The notes: generated by a model not told the origin, from the letters alone. DNA of 64,000 nucleotides from Curtobacterium sp. ER1/6 (GCF_001742745.1 NZ_MJAK01000004.1:62001-126000), one strand, 5' to 3'. Counted from the first letter of the stretch, positions 8,318 to 17,456 are shown. Numbers and translations: made by a program.

Positions 8318-9577
8318 TCAGGCCAGGGCGTCGCGCACCGGACGGAACTTCAGGGCGGTCTCGGCGACCTCGCGCGCCGGGTCCGAACCGGCGACGATCC
8401 CCGCACCGGCCCATGCCCGGACCGTCCCGTCGGCGTCGATCCGGGCGCTGCGGAGCGCGAGCATCCACTCGCCGTCGCCGTTCGCCCCGAGCCAGCCGAC
8501 CGGTCCCGCGTAGCGGCCGCGGTCGACGCCCTCGAGCTCGGCGACGAGCCGCACCGCGACGTCGGTCGGGGTGCCCGCCACGGCTGCCGTCGGGTGGAGC
8601 GCGTCCGCGACGTCGAGCGACGTCGTCCCGACCGGCAGGGTCGCGCGCACGTCGGTGGCGAGGTGCCAGAGGTTCGGCAGCTGCAGGCGGAAGGGTTCCG
8701 GGTCGGCGCGCAGGTCGGTCGCGATGGGCCGGAGCGCCTGCAGCAGGCTCGCGATCGCGAAGCCGTGCTCCTCGACGTCCTTCGCGCTCGAGGCCAGCGC
8801 CTCGGCGGCCGCACGGTCCGACGCCGGGTCGGTCCCGCGGGCCGCGCTCCCGGCGAGCACCCGCGCGGACAGCTCGGTGCCGTCGGTGCGGGCGAGGGTC
8901 TCCGGCGTCGCCCCGACCAGCCCGTCGACGGCGAACGTCACGCACTGCGGGTAGGCCGCCGCCAGGTCCAGCAGGACCGCGCGCCGGTCGGCACCGGGCG
9001 GCAGCGTGCCCACGAGGTCGCGGGCGAGGACCACCTTGTCGGCCTCGCCGGCGGCGATCCGGCGGACGGCGTCGGCGACCGCGGCGGCGTAGGCGTCCTC
9101 GTCGATGCTGCCCGGTCGGAGGGCGACCGACACGTGGCCGCCGACGCTCGGCACCGGGGCCGAGGTGCGGGAGAACGCCAGGGGCTCGGGGTCCGGGGTC
9201 GTGTCGACCGCGGTGAGCCACGCCTTCCCGCGCCGCTTGCCGATGACGACCCGCGGGACGACGAGCACGCTCTCCTCGGCGGAGTCGTCGGCGAACGAGA
9301 ACGACCCGAACGCGACGAGTCCGGTCCCGCGCAGCTGCACCGGGTCGTCCACGCGGGCGCTGCCGACGAGGTCGCGCCAGACGGCGGACGCCCGGCGCAT
9401 GCGGTCCGGACCCGAGAACGTGAAGCGGAGTGCCTCGCCGATCCCGACGATGCCGTCGCCGCCCCGGACGAACGCCAACGGGGTGTCCCGCAGGGTGTGG
9501 CGGAGGACGTCACCCGGGTCGTCGAGGATCCGGGTCGAGACCGTGAGCGAGGGGGCCGCCGTGGTGGTTCGGGTCAC
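8318..9577 (-). CDS. menF: Isochorismate synthase
   Basis: This 419-residue chorismate-utilising enzyme converts chorismate to isochorismate, the substrate of the convergent MenD. The C-terminal catalytic half shows the family signatures DGLVGATPETLART, ARVLAGSAARGTD, SAKDVEEHGFAI and LWHLATDVRATL. The last part, AWAGAGIVAGSDPAREVAET, is the Mg-binding Glu region. The start is the GTG at 9577, giving VTRTTTAAPSL; the frame stays open further upstream only as the antisense of menG. It is divergent from menG with 84 bp between them. Anthranilate or salicylate synthase is unlikely given the men context. Confidence 0.93.
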   Translation of the reverse strand: MTRTTTAAPSLTVSTRILDDPGDVLRHTLRDTPLAFVRGGDGIVGIGEALRFTFSGPDRMRRASAVWRDLVGSARVDDPVQLRGTGLVAFGSFSFADDSAEESVLVVPRVVIGKRRGKAWLTAVDTTPDPEPLAFSRTSAPVPSVGGHVSVALRPGSIDEDAYAAAVADAVRRIAAGEADKVVLARDLVGTLPPGADRRAVLLDLAAAYPQCVTFAVDGLVGATPETLARTDGTELSARVLAGSAARGTDPASDRAAAEALASSAKDVEEHGFAIASLLQALRPIATDLRADPEPFRLQLPNLWHLATDVRATLPVGTTSLDVADALHPTAAVAGTPTDVAVRLVAELEGVDRGRYAGPVGWLGANGDGEWMLALRSARIDADGTVRAWAGAGIVAGSDPAREVAETALKFRPVRDALA

Positions 9578-9661
9578 GGACCGATCGTACGCGCGCGGCC
9601 GGTGGCCGGACCCCGGCCGGGCGTCCGGCCACCGTCGGGCCGGGACCTCTAGGATGGTGCG

Positions 9662-10453
9662 GTGAGCAGAGCGGACCTGAGCAAGCGGCCGGACGAGGTG
9701 GCGGCAATGTTCGACGACGTCGCCGCGAAGTACGACCTCACGAACGACATCCTCTCGGCGGGCAACGCCCCGCTGTGGCGCGTCGCGACGGTCCGTGCGG
9801 TCGACCCGCAGCCGGGGGAGCGTGTCCTCGACATCGCCGCCGGGACGGGCACGAGCGCCGCGGCCCTGGCGAAGAAGGGTGCGGAGGTCACCGCGCTCGA
9901 CCTGTCGGCCGGCATGATCGCCGTCGGACGCGAGCGGCACCCCGAGATCACCTTCGTCGAGGGCGACGCCGAGCAGCTGCCCTTCGACGACGACACGTTC
10001 GACGCCGTCACCATCTCCTTCGGGCTGCGGAACGTCAACGACCCGATGCAGGCGATCACCGAGATGCTCCGGGTGCTCAAGCCCGGTGGCCGCGTCGTGA
10101 TCTGCGAGTTCTCCACGCCGCCGATGACGCTCCTGCGCTTCGGCTACGGCACGTACCTCAAGCGCGTGCTCCCCGGCATCGCGCGGCTGTCGAGCAGCAA
10201 CCCGGCCGCCTACCGCTACCTCGCCGAGTCCATCGAGGCGTGGCCCGACCAGCACGTCCTCAGCCAGTGGCTGCGCGGCGTCGGCTTCACGATGGTCGCG
10301 CACCGCAACCTGACGGCCGGGATCGTGGCCTTGCACCGCGGGCGCAAGCCGGTCGAGGGCACCGTCCGCGAGTCCGTCGCCCGACGGGCCCGGGCACGCC
10401 GTGAGCACCAGCACACCGGTGAGCAGCCGAGCGTCGACCCGACCGACGCCTGA
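9662..10453 (+). CDS. menG: Demethylmenaquinone methyltransferase
   Basis: This 263-residue class I SAM-dependent methyltransferase of the UbiE/MenG family performs the last step of menaquinone synthesis. It shows the UbiE opening motif MFDDVAAKYDLTND, the SAM-binding glycine loop LDIAAGTGTSAAAL (about residues 57-70), and the family motif ISFGLRNVNDPMQAI. The start is the GTG at 9662. The C-terminus runs 20-30 residues past the usual end with a basic tail. No ubiquinone genes are visible, so menaquinone is the expected substrate. Confidence 0.95.
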   Translation: MSRADLSKRPDEVAAMFDDVAAKYDLTNDILSAGNAPLWRVATVRAVDPQPGERVLDIAAGTGTSAAALAKKGAEVTALDLSAGMIAVGRERHPEITFVEGDAEQLPFDDDTFDAVTISFGLRNVNDPMQAITEMLRVLKPGGRVVICEFSTPPMTLLRFGYGTYLKRVLPGIARLSSSNPAAYRYLAESIEAWPDQHVLSQWLRGVGFTMVAHRNLTAGIVALHRGRKPVEGTVRESVARRARARREHQHTGEQPSVDPTDA

Positions 10454-10484
10454 CCGGTCCTCGACCCCGAACACGGAGCAGCAC

Positions 10485-11561
10485 TTGAACCCGAGCGTCC
10501 CGGTCGCACGCCGCGCACCGAGCCTCCGCGCCTCGCTGGGCATCGGCGAGCGACTGTTCGCCACGCCGTCCGAGCGACGCTTCATCGCCGCGGTCGACGA
10601 CGGGCTCGAGCTCGTCGAGCGGGGCCTCGAGGAGGCGATGCGGTCGACCGACACGCTGGCCGACACCACGAGCCGCTACCTGCTCTCTGCCGGTGGCAAG
10701 CGGATCCGTCCGACCCTCACGCTGCTCATCGCGCAGCTCGGCGAGGGCGTGACCGACGCGGTGGTCAAGGCCGCCGTGAGCATCGAGACCACGCACCTGG
10801 CCTCGCTGTACCACGACGACGTCATGGACGAGGCACCCGTGCGCCGCGGCGTCCCCGCCGCGCACGTGACCTACGGCAACAACGTGGCCATCCTCACGGG
10901 GGACCTCCTCTTCGCCCGGGCCAGCCTCATCACGGCCGACCTCGGCACCGAGGGCATCCGCATGCAGGCGGAGACCTTCCAGCGCCTCTGCATGGGGCAG
11001 CTGCACGAGACCACCGGCCCGCAGCCCGACGACGACCCGGTCGAGCACTACATCCAGGTGCTCAGCGACAAGACCGGGTCGCTCATCGCGACCGCGGCCC
11101 GCGCCGGCGTGATGTTCTCGGGTGCCGACCGGGCCTGGCTCGACGCGGTCGGGACGTTCGGCGAGAAGGTCGGCGTGGCCTTCCAGCTCGTCGACGACGT
11201 CATCGACCTCGCTCCGGCCGGGGCCCGGACCGGCAAGATCGCCGGCAACGACCTGCGCGCCGGCGTGGACACGCTGCCGCTGCTGCAGCTCCGACGTCTC
11301 GCCACGCGCGACGACGGTGCCGCGGCGCTGGTCGCCCGCATCGAGCACGACGTGAAGGACGCGCCCGACGACGCCGTCGACTCGTCGCCGTACCAGTCCG
11401 CCGTCGCCGCCCTGCGCGAGCACGAGGCGACCACGGCCACCCGGGCCGTCGCCGTGCGCTGGGCGGAGGAGGCCGTCGCGGCACTGGAACCGCTGCCCGG
11501 CGGCACCGTGAAGCGGGCGCTGACCCGGTTCGCCGAGTCCGTCGTCGAACGCAGCCGCTGA
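10485..11561 (+). CDS. Polyprenyl diphosphate synthase, trans-type
   Basis: This protein elongates allylic diphosphates with IPP and, given its position, probably makes the menaquinone side chain used by MenA. The two aspartate-rich motifs are clear: YHDDVMDEAPVRRG (first DDxxD) and QLVDDVIDL (second). GGKRIRP, binding the substrate diphosphate, is also present. I chose the TTG at 10485 (358 residues, LNPSVPVARRAPSL) because GGAG lies six bases upstream. A GTG at 10401, overlapping menG by 53 bp, is the alternative and would add 28 low-complexity residues. Product chain length cannot be read with confidence. Confidence 0.9.
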   Translation: MNPSVPVARRAPSLRASLGIGERLFATPSERRFIAAVDDGLELVERGLEEAMRSTDTLADTTSRYLLSAGGKRIRPTLTLLIAQLGEGVTDAVVKAAVSIETTHLASLYHDDVMDEAPVRRGVPAAHVTYGNNVAILTGDLLFARASLITADLGTEGIRMQAETFQRLCMGQLHETTGPQPDDDPVEHYIQVLSDKTGSLIATAARAGVMFSGADRAWLDAVGTFGEKVGVAFQLVDDVIDLAPAGARTGKIAGNDLRAGVDTLPLLQLRRLATRDDGAAALVARIEHDVKDAPDDAVDSSPYQSAVAALREHEATTATRAVAVRWAEEAVAALEPLPGGTVKRALTRFAESVVERSR

Positions 11562-11601
11562 CCCACCGGGAGCATCCCGCCCGAACGAACTGGAGCCATC
11601 C

Positions 11602-12972
11602 GTGCCAACCCTCCGACTCGCCATCGTCGGCGCCGGTCCCGCCGGGATCTACGCCGCCGACATCCTGCTGCGCGAGGCCCACGGCACCGACGTGTCGATC
11701 GACCTCTTCGAGCAGCTGCCGGCGCCGTACGGCCTGGTCCGCTACGGCGTGGCACCCGACCACCCGCGCATCAAGGGCATCGTCAACGCCCTGCGCGACG
11801 TGCTCGACCGCGGGGTCGTCCGGCTCTTCGGCAACGTCCGCTTCGGCGAGGACATCACACTCGACGACCTCAAGCAGCACTACCACGCCGTGCTGTTCTC
11901 CACGGGGGCGATCAAGGACGCCGAGCTCGACGTCCCGGGCGTCGACCTCGAGGGCTCGTACGGGGCGGCCGACTTCGTGAGCTGGTTCGACGGCCACCCC
12001 GACGTCCCGCGCACCTGGCCGCTGACGGCGTCGAGCGTCGCGGTGATCGGCAACGGCAACGTCGCCCTCGACGTCTCGCGCATCCTGGCGAAGCACGCCG
12101 ACGACCTGCTCCCCACCGAGATCCCCGCGAACGTGTACGAGGGGCTCAAGGCGTCGCCCGTCACGGACGTGCACGTCTTCGGCCGCCGCGGCCCGGCGCA
12201 GGTGAAGTTCACGCCGCTCGAGCTCCGCGAACTCGGCGAGCTCCGCGACGTCGACATGGTCGTGTACGACGAGGACTTCGACCACGACGAGGCATCGCTG
12301 ACGGCGATCCAGACGAACAAGCAGGTCATGGTGATGAACCGGGTCCTGGAGCAGTGGCGCACGCGCGAGGTCGGCCGGGCGAGCCGCCGGCTCCACCTGC
12401 ACTTCTGGGCGAAGCCGCTCGAGCTCGTCGGCGAGGACGGCCACGTCACCGCCATCCGGTACGAGCGGACCCGACCGGACGGGCAGGGCGGTGTCGAGGG
12501 CACCGGCGAGGTGCGCGAGCTCGCCGTGCAGGCCGTCTACCGCGCCGTCGGCTACTTCGGGTCGCCGCTGCCCGGTGTCCCGTTCGACGCACGCACCGGC
12601 GTCATCCCGAACCGCGGGGGACAGGTGCTCGACGAGGACGGCTCCCAGGTCCCCGGCGTGTACGCCACGGGCTGGATCAAGCGCGGACCGGTCGGGCTGA
12701 TCGGCCACACGAAGTCCGATGCGATGGAGACCGTGCAGCACATCGTGAACGACCAGGCGTCCTGGTGGACCCCGGCGGACCCCTCGCCCGAGGCCGTCCC
12801 CGCGCTGCTCCGGGACCGCGGTGTCGACTTCACCGACCTCGCCGGCTGGCACGCCCTCGACGAGCACGAGCAGGCGCTCGGTGCCCCCGAGGGCCGGGAG
12901 CGCATCAAGGTCGTGCCGCGCGACGAGATGGTCGACGTCTCGCTGCGTCGGGTCGGCTCGGCGACGAGCTGA
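11602..12972 (+). CDS. FAD/NADP-dependent ferredoxin reductase, FprA/adrenodoxin reductase type
   Basis: This 456-residue flavoprotein has an N-terminal FAD-binding motif AIVGAGPAGIYAADILL (residues 6-22). It is followed by the family motif APYGLVRYGVAPDHPRIKG, an NADP-binding VIGNGNVALDVSRIL (about residue 149-163), and the C-terminal TGWIKRGPVGLIGHTKSDA. That order defines the adrenodoxin-reductase-like FprA group, which passes electrons from NADPH to ferredoxins for P450s and other acceptors. The GTG start at 11602 follows CTGGAG. It lies 40 bp after the prenyl synthase and 10 bp before the next gene, suggesting one transcript. Confidence 0.9.
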   Translation: MPTLRLAIVGAGPAGIYAADILLREAHGTDVSIDLFEQLPAPYGLVRYGVAPDHPRIKGIVNALRDVLDRGVVRLFGNVRFGEDITLDDLKQHYHAVLFSTGAIKDAELDVPGVDLEGSYGAADFVSWFDGHPDVPRTWPLTASSVAVIGNGNVALDVSRILAKHADDLLPTEIPANVYEGLKASPVTDVHVFGRRGPAQVKFTPLELRELGELRDVDMVVYDEDFDHDEASLTAIQTNKQVMVMNRVLEQWRTREVGRASRRLHLHFWAKPLELVGEDGHVTAIRYERTRPDGQGGVEGTGEVRELAVQAVYRAVGYFGSPLPGVPFDARTGVIPNRGGQVLDEDGSQVPGVYATGWIKRGPVGLIGHTKSDAMETVQHIVNDQASWWTPADPSPEAVPALLRDRGVDFTDLAGWHALDEHEQALGAPEGRERIKVVPRDEMVDVSLRRVGSATS

Positions 12973-12982
12973 GCGCCGCACG

Positions 12983-14101
12983 ATGACCACCGCACGCCCC
13001 GCACCGCCCACCGCGACGCGGGGCGTGCTCGTCGCTCCCGGCCGCCTGCAGGGGGTCGACGTCGCCCGCGCGCTCGCGCTGCTCGGCATGATGGCCGCGC
13101 ACATCGGCGGGATCGCCGACGAGGTCGACTGGTCGGACCCGGGCACGTGGTCCGCCGTCGCCCACGGGCGGCCGTCGACGCTGTTCGCGGTGCTCGCCGG
13201 TGTCTCGGTCGGCCTCACCAGTGGTCGGACCAGTCCGCCCGGGCCGCCGGCGATCGGACTGGTCCGTGCGCGGCTCGCGGTCCGCGCGATCGTCGTGGTG
13301 GCGATCGGGTTGGCCCTGATGGCGCTCGAGACGCCGATCTACGTCATCCTGCCCACGTACGGGGCGCTCTTCCTGCTCGTGCTGCCGGTCCTGCGGGTGC
13401 GCCCGGTCTGGCTCGTCCTGCTCGCGGTCGTCTGCGCGGTGGTCTCACCACTCGCCGCGATCGCCGTCGCACCCCTCTACGCGGGCGCCGGGACGTGGGA
13501 GGTCCAGTTGGGCCTCGTCTACCCCGTGGTCACCTTCCTGGCGTACGTGCTGGTCGGTCTCGCGGTCGCCCGGGTCGGTCTGGAGGCGCGGCGTGCGCAG
13601 GTCGCGCTCCTCGCGTCCGGCACGATGGTCGCCGCCGCCGCGTACGCCGTCGGGAACGCGCTCGCCCCGGTGCCCGCGAGCACCGGGCTGGCCTTCCCCG
13701 GCGTGCCGTACGCGCCGGACGGCAGCTCGCCGTCGGCGGCGCTGGCGCAGCTGTTCCTGTCGCCGCGGGACCACTCGTCGTCGATCGTCGACGTCGTCGG
13801 GACGGCGGGGGTCGCCGTCGCGGTGGTCGCCCTCTGCACGCTGCTCGTCGACGGCCGCGGGCGGACGGTCGCGCGCATCGCGTACCCCCTCGCGGCGGTG
13901 GGGTCGATGCCGCTGACGGTCTACGCGGGCCACATCGTCGTCATCGCCTGCCTGCCCGGGTACCCGGACTCCGGTGCCGCGTGGGCCTGGTTCGCGATCG
14001 GGTCGGTCCTGTTCGCGATGACGTGGCGGGCGTTCCTCGGACGGGGCCCGCTCGAGCGCCTCGTCGCCTGGGTCGCGGACGTCGTCACGGCGCCGCGCTG
14101 A
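12983..14101 (+). CDS. Multi-pass membrane protein, DUF418/HGSNAT-like acyltransferase
   Basis: This 372-residue protein has about nine to ten hydrophobic helices. It opens with GRLQGVDVARALALLGMMAAH, the pattern by which heparan-alpha-glucosaminide N-acetyltransferase-like and DUF418/DUF1624 proteins begin: a conserved Asp-Arg/Ala pair, then a His at the end of helix 1. Such proteins are thought to move acyl groups across the membrane onto envelope sugars, but the substrate here is unknown. The start is the ATG at 12983, 10 bp after the FprA-type gene. Confidence 0.75.
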   Translation: MTTARPAPPTATRGVLVAPGRLQGVDVARALALLGMMAAHIGGIADEVDWSDPGTWSAVAHGRPSTLFAVLAGVSVGLTSGRTSPPGPPAIGLVRARLAVRAIVVVAIGLALMALETPIYVILPTYGALFLLVLPVLRVRPVWLVLLAVVCAVVSPLAAIAVAPLYAGAGTWEVQLGLVYPVVTFLAYVLVGLAVARVGLEARRAQVALLASGTMVAAAAYAVGNALAPVPASTGLAFPGVPYAPDGSSPSAALAQLFLSPRDHSSSIVDVVGTAGVAVAVVALCTLLVDGRGRTVARIAYPLAAVGSMPLTVYAGHIVVIACLPGYPDSGAAWAWFAIGSVLFAMTWRAFLGRGPLERLVAWVADVVTAPR

Positions 14102-14166
14102 CGACCCGTGTCCTCCGCGGGCACGTCGTCCCGCCCCGTTCGTGCGCACGTCGTCCGTGGGCACGT

Positions 14167-14187
14167 CGTCACGCGACCCGCGTGACG
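14167..14187. terminator. Convergent terminator hairpin
   Basis: A 9-bp perfect stem CGTCACGCG / CGCGTGACG with a 3-nt ACC loop lies between the convergent acyltransferase-like gene and cardiolipin synthase. Upstream, the ten-base word GCACGTCGTC occurs three times (14121, 14146, 14161). Confidence 0.5.
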
Positions 14188-14216
14188 GACGAGAGCAGGT
14201 GCCTCCCGGCCGGACG

Positions 14217-15677
14217 CTACTGCAGGGCGGCGGTCAGGCGCGCGATGTTGTCGAGCACCTGGGACCGGCGCGGTCGTTCGAGCCACGAGTCGAGCGTGAG
14301 CTCGAAGGACGCCTCCTTGTAGGCGTCCTGGACCTCGCGGAGGGCGTCGACGAACCGGCGGCCGCGCACCATCACCGACACCTCGAGGTTGAGGCTGAAG
14401 GACCGCATGTCCATGTTGCTCGACCCGATCACGGAGACGTCGTCGTCGATCGTGAAGTGCTTCGCGTGCAGGATCGTCGGTGCGCGGTACAGCCAGATCC
14501 GGACCCCGGCGCGCATGAGTTCCTCGTAGTACGACCGCTGGGCGTGCCACGTCATGGCGTGGTCGCCCATCTCGCCGACGAACAGCTCGACCTCGACCCC
14601 GCGCTGCGCCGTCGTCGTGATGGCGTAGAGCATCGAGTCGTCCGGCACGAAGTACGGCGAGGTGATCGACACCTTCTCCTGCGCGGCGTAGAGCAGGGCG
14701 TTGAAGAGGCGCAGGTTGTTCTCGCCGTCGAAGCCGGGGCCCGACGGCACCACCTGGCAGTCGAGGGCGTCGCCGCGGTCCGCGCGCTGCACGGGATCGC
14801 TCTCGCGGAGCAGGAGCTCGTCGGTCTCGCTGTACCAGTCGGTCACGAACAGGGCGTTGAGGCCGGCGACGACCGGACCCTCGAACCGGGCGAACAGGTC
14901 CTTGTAGACCATGCCCCGCTCGATGTGGGACTTCAGGTCGTACGACGGGTCGATCAGGTTCTGGGACCCGGTGAAGGCCACCGAGCCGTCGATCACCATG
15001 ATCTTCCGGTGGTTGCGGAGGTCCGGGCGCTGGAACTTCCCCTGGAGCGGCTGCAGCGGGAGCATGAGGTGCCACTCGATGCCCGCGCGGTCGAGGAACG
15101 CGAGGGTGTCCTTGAAGCCCGGGTACCCACGGCTCGCCCAGTGGTCGAGGAGGAACCGGACCGTGACCCCGCGGGCCTGCGCGCGGGCCAGTGCCTCGAA
15201 GTACGGACGGGTCGTGTCGTCGAGCGTCGCGATGTAGAACTCGACGTGCACGAAGCGCCGCGCGCGGTCGATCTCCCGGGTCATCTCCTGCACCGACTCG
15301 TACGAGTCCGGGTAGAGCTCGGCCGAGTTGCCGCCCACGAGGGGCATCGCGCCGAGCCCGCGGTTGAGCTTCGTGATGCTCTCGAGCCACGGCGGCCACG
15401 GGTGGTCGCGACGAACGCGCTCGATGCCCTCGGTCTGCTCGAGGATGTACGCGTTGATCTCGGTCTGCTTCTCGCGTCGTGCCCGGGGGAGCTTCGTCGA
15501 CCCGATGATCAGGAAGACGATGAACCCGATGTACGGGATGAGGAAGATCGCGAGCAGCCAGGCCGTCGCGGTCTGCGGCTTCCGGTTGTACGGGACGTAG
15601 ATGATCGAGAAGACACGGATCGCCAGGTCCAGCAGGACCAGGAGAACGGTGATCGCGACGCCGAGCCAGTGCTCCAC
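14217..15677 (-). CDS. cls: Cardiolipin synthase, phospholipase D type
   Basis: This 486-residue membrane enzyme condenses two phosphatidylglycerols (or PG and another lipid) into cardiolipin. Two N-terminal hydrophobic helices of the PLDc_N type (about residues 2-22 and 37-58) precede two HKD catalytic motifs: NHRKIMVIDG near residue 223 and LHAKHFTIDDD near residue 403. Each is followed by the usual GSxN (TGSQNLIDPS, IGSSNMDMRS). I chose the GTG at 15677, 7 bp after the yajQ stop, so the pair is likely one transcript; longer starts would lie inside yajQ. Confidence 0.92.
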   Translation of the reverse strand: MEHWLGVAITVLLVLLDLAIRVFSIIYVPYNRKPQTATAWLLAIFLIPYIGFIVFLIIGSTKLPRARREKQTEINAYILEQTEGIERVRRDHPWPPWLESITKLNRGLGAMPLVGGNSAELYPDSYESVQEMTREIDRARRFVHVEFYIATLDDTTRPYFEALARAQARGVTVRFLLDHWASRGYPGFKDTLAFLDRAGIEWHLMLPLQPLQGKFQRPDLRNHRKIMVIDGSVAFTGSQNLIDPSYDLKSHIERGMVYKDLFARFEGPVVAGLNALFVTDWYSETDELLLRESDPVQRADRGDALDCQVVPSGPGFDGENNLRLFNALLYAAQEKVSITSPYFVPDDSMLYAITTTAQRGVEVELFVGEMGDHAMTWHAQRSYYEELMRAGVRIWLYRAPTILHAKHFTIDDDVSVIGSSNMDMRSFSLNLEVSVMVRGRRFVDALREVQDAYKEASFELTLDSWLERPRRSQVLDNIARLTAALQ

Positions 15678-15684
15678 GGGGGCG

Positions 15685-16173
15685 CTAGCGGAAGTTGATG
15701 AACTGCAGCGGCACGTCGAACTCTTCACCCTTGAGGAGCTGGATCGTGTTCTGCAGGTCGTCGCGGCTCTTCGAGGAGACGCGCAGCTCGTCGCCCTGGA
15801 TCTGGTTCTTGACGGTCTTCGGCGCGTTCGCCCGGAGGAACGCCCCGATCTTCTTCGCGACGTCCTGCTCGATGCCGTTCTTGAACTTCACCTCGATGCG
15901 GTACTCCTTGCCCGAGGGGTAGGGGTCGCCGGCGTCGAGGCTCTTGAGTGAGATGTTCCGCTTGATCGCCTTGCTCTGCAGCACGTCGAGGACGGCCTTC
16001 GCACGCTCCTCGGAGTTCGCCTTGATGAGCACGTCCTCACCGCTGAAGGCGATGGACGCGTCGGCGCCCTTGAAGTCGTACCGCTGCTCGATCTCCTTGG
16101 CGGCCTGGTTGAGGGCGTTCTCCGCCTCCATCTTGTCGACCTTGCTGACCACGTCGAAGGAACTGTCTGCCAT
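15685..16173 (-). CDS. YajQ family nucleotide-binding protein
   Basis: This 162-residue protein matches the YajQ/DUF520 family throughout: MADSSFDVVSKVDKMEAENA at the start, EIEQRYDFKGADASI, an internal KEYRIEVKFKNGIEQ, and the closing VPLQFINFR. It folds as two ferredoxin-like halves. Some homologues bind cyclic di-GMP; this has not been shown generally in actinobacteria. The ATG at 16173 is the family start. It is the promoter-proximal gene of a probable pair with cls. Confidence 0.93.
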   Translation of the reverse strand: MADSSFDVVSKVDKMEAENALNQAAKEIEQRYDFKGADASIAFSGEDVLIKANSEERAKAVLDVLQSKAIKRNISLKSLDAGDPYPSGKEYRIEVKFKNGIEQDVAKKIGAFLRANAPKTVKNQIQGDELRVSSKSRDDLQNTIQLLKGEEFDVPLQFINFR

Positions 16174-16336
16174 GCCGGACAGCCTAACGGCGCACGCCGG
16201 GCCCGGTTCGGTCACTCCTGGCGGCTGTGGACGAGCGCCCCGTCACGTCCGCCCTGTGGTCACGAGCACCCTCCGGGATCGGCTATGCTCTTCACCGCGC
16301 CTTCGGTTGGTGATCACACCGGCTGGGTGCGCACAC

Positions 16337-16418
16337 GGCAAGTTACCCAAGCGGCCAAAGGGATCTGACTGTAAATCAGCCGGCGTAGCCTTCGGGGGTT
16401 CGAATCCCTCACTTGCCA
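16337..16418 (+). tRNA. tRNA-Tyr (GTA)
   Basis: The acceptor stem GGCAAGT pairs with ACTTGCC, with an A discriminator at 16418. The anticodon stem CTGAC/GTCAG-like arm encloses GTA at 16371-16373. The long variable arm expected of bacterial tRNA-Tyr is present. A TATGCT box at 16284-16289 may be its -10 element. CCA is not encoded. Confidence 0.95.
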
Positions 16419-16434
16419 CGGTCCGCAACGGATC

Positions 16435-16467
16435 GAACAGCCCCGTCCGGATCGGACGGGGCTGTTC
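16435..16467 (+). terminator. Terminator after tRNA-Tyr
   Basis: A 15-bp perfect stem (16435-16449 with 16453-16467) with a GAT loop starts 16 bp after the tRNA. Confidence 0.75.
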
Positions 16468-16523
16468 TCGTCCCACCGGTTGCGATCCCGGCGAGCACGA
16501 CGTCGTTCGGGCAGGCTGGTCGC

Positions 16524-17345
16524 ATGTCCGACATGCTGACTCCCACCCAGTTCGCCGACCTCGCCGAGTCGATCGCCCGGGAGGCCGCAGCCCTCGCCGC
16601 CCGCCGCCGGGCCGAGGGCGTCGAGGTCGCGGACCGGAAGTCGAGCATCGTCGACGTGGTCACGGCCGCCGACCGCGAGGTCGAGGCGCTCGTCCGGTCC
16701 CGCATCGCCGCGGCCCGACCCGACGACGGCTTCCACGGCGAGGAGTCCGGGGCCGGCGCGGGGACCACGGGCATCACGTGGGTGGTCGACCCGATCGACG
16801 GTACGGTCAACTACCTGTACGGCAGCGAGCAGTACGGCGTCAGCATCGGCGTCGTGCGGGGGAGTGCCGACCCGATGACCTGGGAGGCCCTCGCCGGGGT
16901 GGTCGTGGCCCCCGCGACCGGCACCGTCTTCCGGGCGGCCCGCGGCGAGGGTGCGACGCGGGACGGCGCACCGCTCCGGGTCGCCGCGCCGGCGTCGCTG
17001 GCGGAGACGCTCGTCGCGACCGGGTTCGGCTACACCGCCGACCGACGGCGCGAGCAGGTCGCGGTGCTCGCTGGCCTCATCGGGGAGGTTCGTGACGTCC
17101 GCCGTGCCGGGGCGGCCTCGCTCGACTGCTGCGCGGTCGGGGCCGGGACGGTGGACGCCTACTACGAGCGCGGCATCAACCCGTGGGACATGGCGGCCGG
17201 TGCGGTCGTGGCGGCCGAGGCCGGGGCGGTCGTCCGCGTGTGGGAGGCCGGTGGCACCCGCTCCTTCCTGTTCGCGGCGCCCGCGGTGGCCGACGAGCTC
17301 GAGGCCCTGGTCCGGCGGCTCGAGTCCGACGTCCTCGGGGGCTGA
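16524..17345 (+). CDS. Inositol monophosphatase family phosphatase
   Basis: This 273-residue Mg-dependent phosphatase shows all three metal motifs: GEESG (about residue 73-77), the diagnostic DPIDGT in WVVDPIDGTVNYLYG (about residue 89-103), and INPWDMAAG near residue 222. The family includes inositol-1-phosphatase (SuhB), histidinol-phosphatase (HisN) and fructose-1,6-bisphosphatase. In actinobacteria the free inositol is used for phosphatidylinositol and mycothiol, but nothing nearby fixes the substrate. The ATG at 16524 precedes the natural N-terminus. Confidence 0.9.
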   Translation: MSDMLTPTQFADLAESIAREAAALAARRRAEGVEVADRKSSIVDVVTAADREVEALVRSRIAAARPDDGFHGEESGAGAGTTGITWVVDPIDGTVNYLYGSEQYGVSIGVVRGSADPMTWEALAGVVVAPATGTVFRAARGEGATRDGAPLRVAAPASLAETLVATGFGYTADRRREQVAVLAGLIGEVRDVRRAGAASLDCCAVGAGTVDAYYERGINPWDMAAGAVVAAEAGAVVRVWEAGGTRSFLFAAPAVADELEALVRRLESDVLGG

Positions 17346-17430
17346 CCGCCGGCGGCCCTCCCTGTGCGGCACTGCACCGACGTGCACCCGACTGGCGGCG
17401 CGCGGCGGCCCCTGCTAGCGTGCTGCAGTC

Positions 17431-17456
17431 CCGTTACCTGCTCGTTACCAACGAGC
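17431..17456 (+). promoter_or_regulatory. CGTTACC direct repeat / palindrome, possible MtrA-type box
   Basis: CGTTACC occurs twice with an 11-bp period (17432-17438 and 17443-17449). The second copy also sits in a perfect 7-bp inverted repeat (17440-17446 with 17450-17456). Direct repeats of GTTAC/GTAAC spaced about one helical turn resemble sites reported for the actinobacterial response regulator MtrA, which controls peptidoglycan hydrolases. The gene that follows is an M23 peptidase. The link to MtrA is inference. Confidence 0.4.

Noticed and set aside
10401..10485. GTG start of the prenyl synthase overlapping menG
   Set aside because: Possible, but the added residues are low-complexity and the TTG at 10485 has a better ribosome site.
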